A DNA stretch of 55,786 bases from SZUA-442 sp035461905 (lineage in GTDB: Bacteria > Actinomycetota > Acidimicrobiia > Spongiisociales > UBA5794): positions 1-55,786 of the forward strand of contig DATHUV010000140.1 of assembly GCA_035461905.1 (NCBI GenBank), given 5' to 3'. Every line of letters begins with the position of its first letter. Position 1 is the first letter of the stretch. The notes beneath the pieces were generated by a model. That model was given only the letters and a program-made list of their open reading frames with translations, was not told the origin of the DNA and made no database searches. Shown here in pieces: positions 1-7,043 of the stretch. The translations under genes were made by a program, and so were the position numbers.

Positions 1-36
1 ATGGCTGGTTACTTCCTGATCAAACCGAGCGAGTAA
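1..36 (+). CDS. C-terminal end of a truncated gene, probably nosZ
   Basis: Only the last 11 codons are inside the window, in frame 1, ending with TAA at 34-36. The tail reads MAGYFLIKPSE. The next gene starts 18 bases downstream and the following five genes are nos accessory genes, so by position this is most likely the end of nitrous oxide reductase (NosZ). The peptide is too short to prove it. Another cupredoxin-type or cytochrome protein is possible. Confidence 0.45.
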   Translation: MAGYFLIKPSE

Positions 37-54
37 CGAAGCAAGGAGATGACC

Positions 55-714
55 GTGTCGGTCCGAAACCGGATTCTGGGGCCGGAGATCCCTGAGGATC
101 TCACTACGGAGGAGAAGCGTCGATACCAGCTGCCCACGTGGCTGTTCGCCGGAGCCGCCCTGCTCCTGATCGTCTCGCTCCTGCTGCCCTACTGGGTGCT
201 CAACCTCTCAGCGCCCCAGTTTCCGGACGGACTTCGTGTCATGGCCTATGTGAACAGGCTCGTCGGCGACGTGGTGGAGCTCGAAGGCCTCAACCACTAC
301 GTCGGTCTCGGATCGTTCGAGGACGGTGCCGTCTTCGAACGATCCGTGGCCGTCATCGCGATCATCACGCTCGCGGGGCTCCTCGTGGCGGCTCTTCGCA
401 TCCACTCGCGATGGGTCGCGGTCCTCGTCTTCCCCGCACTCGTGTTCCCCGTCGTGTTCCTCGCGGACCTCCAGTATTGGTTGTGGCGTTTCGGCAACAA
501 CCTCGATCCCCGGGCACCGTTCGCCGCGGCCGTCGGGGAGTTCACCCCACCGATCCTCGGTCCCGCCGAGATCGCACAGTTCGACACCCTCGCCCTCCCG
601 GGACCAGGCCTCATCCTGGCGTTCATCGCATCCGGTCTCATCGCCGTCGGGCTCGTGATGCACCGACGAGCGTGGAAGCCGCTCATCGAGCGCGCACCCG
701 GTGACCAAGCATGA
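55..714 (+). CDS. Four-helix membrane protein of the nos cluster (NosB-like position)
   Basis: A 219-residue integral membrane protein with about four hydrophobic segments (near residues 28-50, 98-118, 122-145 and 187-208). The GTG at 55 is preferred over the ATG at 49, because AAGGAG at 43-48 sits 6 nt before the GTG but directly abuts the ATG. Between helices 1 and 2 lies an outside-facing loop with the motif GLNHYVGL; I recall similar LNHYIGM motifs in membrane proteins next to nosZ in other phyla. Its place right after the presumed nosZ matches the membrane protein NosB of clade II nos clusters. Function is unknown; it may help mature or fuel NosZ. The stop overlaps the nosD start (ATGA). 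Confidence 0.7.
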   Translation: MSVRNRILGPEIPEDLTTEEKRRYQLPTWLFAGAALLLIVSLLLPYWVLNLSAPQFPDGLRVMAYVNRLVGDVVELEGLNHYVGLGSFEDGAVFERSVAVIAIITLAGLLVAALRIHSRWVAVLVFPALVFPVVFLADLQYWLWRFGNNLDPRAPFAAAVGEFTPPILGPAEIAQFDTLALPGPGLILAFIASGLIAVGLVMHRRAWKPLIERAPGDQA

Positions 715-2093
715 CCATCCCCTGGCTCCTCGCGCTCATCACCGTGCTCGGTGCCTTCGCCGCATCGCCATCGGCAGCATCGACAGACCTCCAGGCCCTG
801 ATCGATGCAACGCCCCCGGGGGGGACGCTGACACTCGCACCGGGCGCGTACGACGCGCCGGTGACGATCACGAGCCCGATCACCATCAACGGAAGCCGCG
901 ATGCCATCGTCGACGCACACGGTGTCGGCTCCGTCATCACCATCGAGGCCCCCGACGTGACGATCGACGGCATCACGATCCGAGGATCCGGGAGCTCACT
1001 CGATCGCGAGAACTCGGGCATCACATCCATCGACGCACCCCGCGTGACGATCACGAACACCATCCTCGACGACGTCCTGTTCGGGATCTTCCTACGGACG
1101 GCTCCCGACTCCGTCGTTCAGGGCAACACGATCGGCGCCAAGGAGATCGACATCGCACGGCGCGGTGACGGCATCCGGCTCTGGGAGAGCCACCGATCGG
1201 TAGTTGATTCGAACGACATCACCGGGGGGAGGGATCTCGTCTTCTGGTTCACCGACGGCATCGTCGTGAAGGGCAACACCGTGCGCGACGGCCGCTACGG
1301 GCTCCACCTCATGTACTCGGACCATGCATTGATTGAGGGCAATGACCTGAGCCACAACTCGGTCGGGGCATTCCTCATGTACTCACGAGGAATGGCCGTT
1401 CGCAACAACGTCTTCTCCAGCAACTCCGGTCCCAGCGGATATGGGGTTGGCCTCAAGGAGATCGACGACGTCGTGATCGAGCACAACAGGCTGGTTGCGA
1501 ACCGGGTCGGCATCTACCTCGACAACTCGCCGACATCCGTCGAATCGACGGGCCTCATCGCGGACAACCTCATCGCGTACAACCGTGTCGGGGTTCTCTT
1601 CCTCCCGAACGTGAAGCGGAACACCGTCGTCGGGAACACGTTCATCGACAACGCCGAACAGGTGGGAGTCACGGGATCGGGCTCCTTCAGCGGCAACGAA
1701 TGGAACGCGCGGGGGGCGGGAAACTACTGGAGCGACTACGCCGGGTACGACGCGGACGGTGACGGCGTCGGAGAGGTCGTGTACCGAGTCAACGACCTGT
1801 ACGACACGATCACCGATCAGTACCCCCAGCTCGCCTTCTTCGACGAGACTCCTGCTGCCAAGGCGATCGACATCGCTGCGCGCATGTTCCCGGTCTTCAG
1901 GCCCGACCCGCTGGTCGAGGACACCCATCCTTTGATTTCGCGCCCGGCGCTTGCGCCAGTGGGGCGCACGCTGGAGGAATCGAGCAACTTTGCCATGGGA
2001 CTGACAGCCATCGCCATGATCGCGTCGGGCCTGACGATCGTCGGCGTGCCCGTACTCCGGTCCCGGAGGTCACGACCAGAGGTCATCTCGTGA
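711..2093 (+). CDS. nosD: NosD, periplasmic copper-maturation beta-helix protein
   Basis: A 460-residue protein with an N-terminal signal peptide (hydrophobic stretch, then an ASPSAAS cleavage region near residue 25). It has many short repeats with G-N-x-I / N-x-I patterns typical of the right-handed parallel beta-helix (NosD/CASH family), and ends with a hydrophobic helix (about residues 424-446) that could anchor it to the membrane. NosD works with the NosFY ABC transporter to mature the CuZ centre of nitrous oxide reductase. The ATG at 711 overlaps the previous stop and the stop overlaps the nosF GTG, so translation is probably coupled. The C-terminal anchor replaces the soluble end found in many proteobacterial NosD proteins. 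Confidence 0.93.
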   Translation: MTIPWLLALITVLGAFAASPSAASTDLQALIDATPPGGTLTLAPGAYDAPVTITSPITINGSRDAIVDAHGVGSVITIEAPDVTIDGITIRGSGSSLDRENSGITSIDAPRVTITNTILDDVLFGIFLRTAPDSVVQGNTIGAKEIDIARRGDGIRLWESHRSVVDSNDITGGRDLVFWFTDGIVVKGNTVRDGRYGLHLMYSDHALIEGNDLSHNSVGAFLMYSRGMAVRNNVFSSNSGPSGYGVGLKEIDDVVIEHNRLVANRVGIYLDNSPTSVESTGLIADNLIAYNRVGVLFLPNVKRNTVVGNTFIDNAEQVGVTGSGSFSGNEWNARGAGNYWSDYAGYDADGDGVGEVVYRVNDLYDTITDQYPQLAFFDETPAAKAIDIAARMFPVFRPDPLVEDTHPLISRPALAPVGRTLEESSNFAMGLTAIAMIASGLTIVGVPVLRSRRSRPEVIS

Positions 2094-2944
2094 TCACGAT
2101 CGACCATCTCACGAAGACCTACGGGCCGACGACGGTCGTCGACGACATGTCACTCACCGTTCCGGACGGTGCGGCATGGGCGTTCTGGGGGCCGAACGGC
2201 GCGGGCAAGACCACCGTGATCCGCTGCATCCTCGGCCTCGTCGCCTACGACGGCGCGATCACGGTCGAGGGCATGGACGCCAGGAGCCGGGGTAAGGCCG
2301 TCCGGTCGATCATCGGCTACGTACCCCAGGAATTGGCGTTCTACGACGACATGGCGGTCGTCGACCTCCTCGACTACTCCGCGGCACTCAGGGGGCTTGG
2401 CCCCGACCGCGTCGAGCAGGTCGCCGGGGCCGTCGATCTCGACGGCCACAAGGACAAGAAGGTGTCCGAGCTCTCTGGAGGGCTCAAGCAGCGCCTCGGC
2501 ATCGCGTCGGCGCTGATTCCCGATCCGCCGATCCTGCTCCTCGACGAACCGACGTCCAACCTCGACGCCCACGCACGCGACTCGGTGATCGAACTCCTCA
2601 TCTCCCTCAGGAACGAGGGTCGAACGCTGCTGATCACCTCGCACCACGCCGACGAGGTCGGCATGCTCGTCGACTCGGTCGTCGCAATGGATCAGGGCCG
2701 CATCACCACGATCTGTCGGCCCGAGGACCTGTCCGAGGAAGTGGGACTGAAGGCCTGGATGCAGCTCATCCTCGCGAACGGCTCAGCGGACCACGCCCTC
2801 GAGGTTCTCGATCGCTCCGGCTTCGTCGCGAGGCGGAACACGGGCGGAATACTCGTGGAGGTCGCCGCCCAGCGAAAGGCCGCTGCGCTCGACGCGCTCC
2901 ACGTCGCAGGCATCCGCATCGACGACCTCGAGGTGTGGCGATGA
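2090..2944 (+). CDS. nosF: NosF, ABC transporter ATPase
   Basis: A 284-residue ABC ATPase. Walker A is GPNGAGKTT (residues 34-42), the signature is LSGGLKQR, Walker B is ILLLDEPTSNLD, and the H-loop is TSHHADE. It energises the NosDFY complex that supplies sulfur species, copper or a conformational input for NosZ CuZ assembly. The GTG start overlaps the nosD stop in GTGA, and the stop overlaps the nosY start in ATGA. The residues after the ATPase core (about 215-284) form the C-terminal extension common in NosF/CcmA-like ATPases. Context makes NosF more likely than a generic exporter ATPase. Confidence 0.93.
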   Translation: MITIDHLTKTYGPTTVVDDMSLTVPDGAAWAFWGPNGAGKTTVIRCILGLVAYDGAITVEGMDARSRGKAVRSIIGYVPQELAFYDDMAVVDLLDYSAALRGLGPDRVEQVAGAVDLDGHKDKKVSELSGGLKQRLGIASALIPDPPILLLDEPTSNLDAHARDSVIELLISLRNEGRTLLITSHHADEVGMLVDSVVAMDQGRITTICRPEDLSEEVGLKAWMQLILANGSADHALEVLDRSGFVARRNTGGILVEVAAQRKAAALDALHVAGIRIDDLEVWR

Positions 2945-3807
2945 CCAGTGCGACCGTCCAGTCAGTCAGTGAACGGCCGGAGGTCCGGCTCATCGTGACG
3001 ATCGCATTCAAAGAGATCCGTGACGCCGCACGGAGTAGGTGGTTCTGGATGTGGACTGCTGCCTTCACCGGCCTCGCCGCATTCATGGCTTCTGCGGCGC
3101 TTCCCGGATCACAGGTGTCGGGAGCAGGGACCTTCGGTCGCACGGCGGCGTCCCTCGTCGCCCTCACCCAGATCATCGTGCCGTTGATGGGCCTGACGCT
3201 CGGCGCCCACTCGATCGCGGGCCAGCGCGAGAGCGGATCCCTCCGCTTTCTCCTCAGCCATCCGATATCTCGTACCGAGGTGTTCCTCGGCACCTTCCTC
3301 GGGCTCTCCGCTGCCCTCGCCGGTACCGTGCTCACCGGTTTCGGCGCAGCAGGCATCCTCACCGTCGCCAGGGGAGGAGGCACCGATGCGACGAGCTTCA
3401 TCACGATCGCCATCCTTTCGTGGCTCCTCGCGGTTGCCATGTTGGGCGTGGGCATGCTGATCTCGACCTTTGCCGCCACAACCGCCACAGCCCTCGGCAT
3501 CGCCGTCTTCGTGTGGTTGGTGCTCGCCTTCATCGGTGACCTCGGGTTCATGGGCACGTCCGCAGCGACGAGCATGCCCACGGAGGTGCTGCTCCTGTCC
3601 GCCGTGGTGAATCCCGTTGAAGCCTTCCGCCTCGCATCCCTGACCGCATTCGAGGGGTCGCTCGACGTCCTCGGGCCCGCCGGGCAGTACGCCGTCGATC
3701 GGTTCGGCGACGGCCTCGCCAGCCTCTTGATCGGTGTACTTGCCCTGTGGTCAGTCCTACCGGCGGCGGCTGCCTGGGCGAGATTCGCCAGGAAGGGAGA
3801 CGTATGA
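2941..3807 (+). CDS. nosY: NosY, ABC transporter permease
   Basis: A 288-residue ABC-2 type permease with about six hydrophobic segments. After the first helix it carries the GQRESGSLRFLLSHP motif, typical of NosY/ABC-2 permeases (R-E-x-G-x-L-x-x-L-L-S-x-P). It forms the membrane part of NosDFY. The ATG at 2941 overlaps the nosF stop; an upstream in-frame GTG at 2935 is less likely because the 4-nt overlap pattern runs through this operon. The stop at 3805-3807 overlaps the nosL ATG. Confidence 0.92.
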   Translation: MTSATVQSVSERPEVRLIVTIAFKEIRDAARSRWFWMWTAAFTGLAAFMASAALPGSQVSGAGTFGRTAASLVALTQIIVPLMGLTLGAHSIAGQRESGSLRFLLSHPISRTEVFLGTFLGLSAALAGTVLTGFGAAGILTVARGGGTDATSFITIAILSWLLAVAMLGVGMLISTFAATTATALGIAVFVWLVLAFIGDLGFMGTSAATSMPTEVLLLSAVVNPVEAFRLASLTAFEGSLDVLGPAGQYAVDRFGDGLASLLIGVLALWSVLPAAAAWARFARKGDV

Positions 3808-4355
3808 GGAGTGCGCGACGATCCGGCGTCTGGTACCGGAGTGTCCAGTTCCTGGTCGGAGTCACGGTCCTCACCGCGGGATGCGCGTCAGCGGAGAGCA
3901 CCGGACCGCCAGCGATCAACTACGGCCGCGACATCTGCGTCGAGTGCGGAATGATCATCCAGGATGCCCGATTCGCAACCGCCTATCGGCTCCCCGATGG
4001 CGCAGAGAAGCTCTTCGATGACGTCGGGGACATGATCGTCCATCTTCGCCAGAGCGGTGACTCCGTGGATCAGACAACCATGTGGGTCCACGACTACGAG
4101 ACCGAGGAATGGGTCTCGGTCGATGCGGCATTCTTCGTACCGACCGTGTCGGTCGCTACCCCCATGGGGCATTCGATCATCGCATTCTCCGACGAGGGCC
4201 GGGCATCGACGTTCGCCGGTGACGTCGATGGCGAAGTGATCACATGGGACGTGGTCATGACCCTTCCCTCGATCGGTGGCCTGATCGGTGACCACCATTC
4301 GAACGGCTCCACCGAGTCCCCGCCATCGAGCGAGGGTCACGATGGCGACCACTGA
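3804..4355 (+). CDS. nosL: NosL, copper chaperone lipoprotein
   Basis: A 183-residue lipoprotein. The signal ends in LTAGC with the lipidated Cys at position 27. Cys45-x-x-Cys48-Gly-Met50 is the Cu(I)-binding motif of NosL (consensus CxxCGM). NosL delivers copper to apo-NosZ outside the cytoplasmic membrane. The ATG at 3804 overlaps the nosY stop and has a strong AGGAAGGGAG sequence just upstream, so it is preferred over the in-frame upstream ATG at 3747. The C-terminus is His/Asp/Ser-rich and ends GHDGDH, possibly an extra metal-binding tail. Confidence 0.93.
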   Translation: MRSARRSGVWYRSVQFLVGVTVLTAGCASAESTGPPAINYGRDICVECGMIIQDARFATAYRLPDGAEKLFDDVGDMIVHLRQSGDSVDQTTMWVHDYETEEWVSVDAAFFVPTVSVATPMGHSIIAFSDEGRASTFAGDVDGEVITWDVVMTLPSIGGLIGDHHSNGSTESPPSSEGHDGDH

Positions 4356-4436
4356 CAGCGACACGAGACATGAAGCAGAGACCATGATTCACGACACAGG
4401 AACACAGACACAATCGATGCGACGAAGGAGCACCGA

Positions 4437-4835
4437 ATGAGAAACATGAAAGTGGCGGTGTTGATCGCCGTCCTCGCACTCGTCCTCGCCGCGTGCGGAG
4501 GTGGCGACGAAGGAGGAGACGGCGGATCGACGACGACGCCGGGGGCCGTGGGTGCCGGGAACCCCGTGGCTGGGGCATCGGTGTACTCGGGGACCTGTTC
4601 TGCGTGCCACGCCCCTGACCTGTCGGGAATCGACGGCCTCGGCAAGCCGCTAGCACCGAGTGCGTTCGTGGAGTCGAACTCGGAGGAGGACCTCGTCGCG
4701 TTCCTCAAGGTCGGTCGACCTGCAAGCGACCCCCTGAACACACAGGGTGTCGACATGCCGCCCAAGGGCGGGAACCCGTCGCTGACCGACCAGGACCTCG
4801 CCGACGTGTCGGCGTATCTGAAGGCCCAGCAGTAG
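4437..4835 (+). CDS. Small lipoprotein cytochrome c, copy 1
   Basis: A 132-residue mono-heme cytochrome c tethered as a lipoprotein: LAAC lipobox with Cys20, a short Gly/Asp/Thr-rich linker, CSACH heme site (C54, C57, H58), and a probable axial Met107 in VDMPPKGG. AAGGAG lies 7 nt before the ATG. The likely role is electron delivery to NosZ or another terminal reductase outside the membrane. A second copy lies at 5423-5824 with an Rrf2 regulator between them. The two copies share blocks of perfect nucleotide identity (for example 4661-4694 with 5650-5683). Confidence 0.9.
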   Translation: MRNMKVAVLIAVLALVLAACGGGDEGGDGGSTTTPGAVGAGNPVAGASVYSGTCSACHAPDLSGIDGLGKPLAPSAFVESNSEEDLVAFLKVGRPASDPLNTQGVDMPPKGGNPSLTDQDLADVSAYLKAQQ

Positions 4836-4846
4836 CTCACGTCCCA

Positions 4847-4886
4847 GCGCGGTGGCGGGTCGTGCCAGACTGCCCCGTCACCGCGC
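4847..4886 (+). terminator. GC-rich hairpin after the first cytochrome gene
   Basis: GCGCGGTG (4847-4854) pairs with CACCGCGC (4879-4886), extended inward by about five more pairs (one G-T) to a 14-nt loop. No T-run follows, so this would be an intrinsic terminator of the U-poor actinobacterial type, or a barrier at the end of the nos operon. It lies 12 nt after the cytochrome stop. Confidence 0.55.
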
Positions 4887-4953
4887 GATCGTCGATGGTC
4901 GCGCAATCCGACGTCACGCCCTATATTGCAGACCACTTGACTAAGGAAACGCC
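4883..4953 (+). promoter_or_regulatory. Putative promoter/operator of the Rrf2 regulator gene
   Basis: An inverted repeat GCGCGA (4883-4888) / TCGCGC (4899-4904) is followed by a TATATT -10-like box at 4922-4927, 26 nt before the regulator ATG. No convincing -35 was found. CTTGACTAAG at 4936-4945 is a weak dyad between the -10 box and the gene. Binding by the adjacent Rrf2 protein is a guess. Confidence 0.3.
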
Positions 4954-5370
4954 ATGCGACTCGAGATGACAAAGAAATCGGACCTCGCCCTCAAGTCGCT
5001 TCGCTGCATCGGTGACGCCGAGGGTGAACTGGTCGCCGGCAAGTGGCTCGCGGACAAGCTCGGCATCACGACGCACTATCTCCCCCAGGTCATCTCCCCG
5101 CTGGTGAAAGCCGGCTGGGTCGCTTCAACGCCGGGCCCTCGGGGCGGCTATCGGCTCCTCGTCGGGCTCGAAGGGATCAGTGTGCTCGAGGTGATCGAGG
5201 TGATCGAGGGCAGGATCGAGGACCAGGGCTGTGTCCAAAGAGGCATCCCGTGCCCGATCAACGACCTGTGCGCACTGCACGCGCCGTGGCAGACGGCGAG
5301 GGACGCCATGCTCGCCGAGTTGGCGAACGCAACCGTCGAGGCGAACGTACGCCCTTGCATCGATATCTGA
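4954..5370 (+). CDS. Rrf2-family regulator with three-Cys cluster site (NsrR/IscR-like)
   Basis: A 138-residue Rrf2 protein: N-terminal winged helix with the wing motif GPRGGYRL (residues 61-68), then a dimerisation helix and a cysteine loop with Cys93, Cys100 and Cys106 (CX6CX5C). NsrR and IscR use three cysteines at nearly the same positions to bind an Fe-S cluster that senses NO or Fe-S status. Standing between two cytochrome genes and just after a nos operon, it most likely controls N2O/NO respiration genes. CX6CX5C is one residue longer than the usual CX5CX5C. An alternative start is the ATG at 4966. Confidence 0.85.
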   Translation: MRLEMTKKSDLALKSLRCIGDAEGELVAGKWLADKLGITTHYLPQVISPLVKAGWVASTPGPRGGYRLLVGLEGISVLEVIEVIEGRIEDQGCVQRGIPCPINDLCALHAPWQTARDAMLAELANATVEANVRPCIDI

Positions 5371-5422
5371 GAACGGCGTCCGCGCCGGACAAGTGCCGCT
5401 CCGAAGGGACAAGAACCACCCT

Positions 5423-5824
5423 ATGAGGCTCACGAGGATCGCGCAGCTCATCTCCCTCCTCTTCCTGATGCTCAGCGCATGCGGCGGAGTGGATGAGGGA
5501 TCGGACGGCGGATCGGTGACGACCACCCCAGGCGAGGTCGTTGCCGGGGATCCCGTCAACGGGGCTGTCGTGTACGCAGGAAGCTGCGCCTCTTGCCATG
5601 CACGAGACCTCTCCGGGGTCGACGGTCTCGGTATGCCGCTTGCACCCAATGCGTTCGTGGAGTCGAACTCGGAGGAGGACCTCATCGCATTCCTCGTCGT
5701 CGGGCGACGCGCGGACGACCCTCTGAACAACCAGGGCATCGACATGCAGCCAAGGGGAGGCAACCCCTCCCTCACCGACCAGGACCTCGCCGACGTGTCG
5801 GCCTATCTCAAGGCCCATCAGTAG
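5423..5824 (+). CDS. Small lipoprotein cytochrome c, copy 2
   Basis: A 133-residue paralogue of the cytochrome at 4437: lipobox ending in LSAC (Cys20), acidic Gly-rich linker, CASCH heme site (C55, C58, H59) and a probable Met108 ligand in IDMQPRGG. The ATG at 5423 is chosen because the signal peptide begins there; further upstream the frame only reads through the regulator gene. It lies 52 nt after the Rrf2 gene and may be co-transcribed with it. The strong conservation of the AFVESNSEEDL block in both copies suggests a common docking surface or recent duplication. Confidence 0.88.
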   Translation: MRLTRIAQLISLLFLMLSACGGVDEGSDGGSVTTTPGEVVAGDPVNGAVVYAGSCASCHARDLSGVDGLGMPLAPNAFVESNSEEDLIAFLVVGRRADDPLNNQGIDMQPRGGNPSLTDQDLADVSAYLKAHQ

Positions 5825-5911
5825 GGCGATCCGCTCCGTCACCCCTGTATCGACGAACTGGGACCGGAGCTCCGTGCATTGCGAAAGCATCGTGTTCCCA
5901 CTCTCGGTTCG

Positions 5912-5917
5912 TAAGCT
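5912..5917 (+). promoter_or_regulatory. -10 box TAAGCT, leaderless-type
   Basis: TAAGCT ends 8 nt before the ATG at 5926, and there is no Shine-Dalgarno sequence in between. This is consistent with transcription starting at or next to the start codon. Confidence 0.35.
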
Positions 5918-5925
5918 CCTCACTG

Positions 5926-6948
5926 ATGGACACCACCTCCTCCCAGCTCCCGGTCTGCGTCTACTGCGGCACGCCGCGACCTGCCGACGAGAGCACCTGC
6001 CCCACGTGTGGCAAGGGCTGGATCGACGTACGTGTCGGTGACCTCGCCGACCCGCCCGCGGAACCGGCGAACCCACCCGTCGACGCCGACGACACTGCGC
6101 AGATCCCACCCACACCACCGCCGCCAATCCCCCCCATGGCGCCTCCACCACCCGCGCCGTCGATCGACGACACCGGTGAGTTCGGCTTCGACGACTGGAC
6201 GCTGCCCCCTGAACGGCCGAGGAACAGGGGCATCTGGCTGATCCCGATCGTGCTCCTCATTGCCGTCGTCATCGCGTGGATCCTCGTATTCCTCGACAAC
6301 GGCTCGACGACGACCACGACGTCCGCCACCGAGACCACGACAACAACGGTGCCGGAGACGACCACGACGACCACAGCGCCAGACACCACGACAACGACAA
6401 CCGTGCCGGAGACGACCACGACAACGGTGGCAGCGTTTCCACCGCCTGCGACGTGGCCTCCCACCGGTGACCCCATCGACACAGCCGATCTGACACTGCG
6501 CGCCGCGGGAATCGGGCCGATCGACATCGGGGCACCCATTGCAGATGTAGCGGGAGCCCTCGGGGCGACCTTCGGCGAGGCGAACGCATCCGGGGACGAC
6601 GATCTCTGCCCACCCGCCGAGTCGTACTGGCTCCAATGGAGCGACCTGCGGGTGATTTTCGACGGCTTCGGTGATGACGCGACATTCGTGTCGTATCGGT
6701 ACGAGGACGTGGGAGCAGGCGAGCCCCTCGGACTGTCGACGCTCTCCGGACTCAGCGTCGGTGACACGGTCGCCGATCTCGCACAGATCTACTCCCAGTT
6801 CACGATCACGTTCGAACTCATCGACGGCGTCGACCACTTCCGGCTCAACGACGGGGGCGAACTCCTCCTGTGGGGGCCCGTTTCCTCGACCGAACCCGAA
6901 GGCATCATCGAGGGGATTTACAGCCCCAGCCCGTGCGAGACGCCGTAG
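5926..6948 (+). CDS. Zinc-ribbon, membrane-anchored protein with Thr-rich linker
   Basis: A 340-residue protein. The N-terminus has a CxxC...CxxC zinc ribbon (VYCG and CPTCG, residues 11-28). Next come a Pro-rich cytoplasmic stretch, one transmembrane helix (about residues 105-125), a long Thr-rich linker (about 127-170) and an extracytoplasmic domain of about 150 residues. That last domain is homologous to the C-terminal domain of the protein at 9025-9924 (shared TLSGLxVG and LLLWGPV motifs, with a Cys near the end in both). The two paralogues flank an envelope LCP protein, so a role in cell-wall assembly or surface display is inferred. No known family was recognised for the outer domain. 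Confidence 0.8.
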   Translation: MDTTSSQLPVCVYCGTPRPADESTCPTCGKGWIDVRVGDLADPPAEPANPPVDADDTAQIPPTPPPPIPPMAPPPPAPSIDDTGEFGFDDWTLPPERPRNRGIWLIPIVLLIAVVIAWILVFLDNGSTTTTTSATETTTTTVPETTTTTTAPDTTTTTTVPETTTTTVAAFPPPATWPPTGDPIDTADLTLRAAGIGPIDIGAPIADVAGALGATFGEANASGDDDLCPPAESYWLQWSDLRVIFDGFGDDATFVSYRYEDVGAGEPLGLSTLSGLSVGDTVADLAQIYSQFTITFELIDGVDHFRLNDGGELLLWGPVSSTEPEGIIEGIYSPSPCETP

Positions 6949-7043
6949 CGGCGCGAGGTACATCGATTACGACGTACCATTGACCTCGGATCACACCGAG
7001 GGGCGACGGTGATACCAGCCACCACCACCACGGAATCACGCGC

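Noticed and set aside
6300..6430. Repeats resembling a CRISPR array or microsatellite
   Set aside because: The ACGACG/ACCACG repeats code for an in-frame Thr-rich linker; no spacers or regular units are present.
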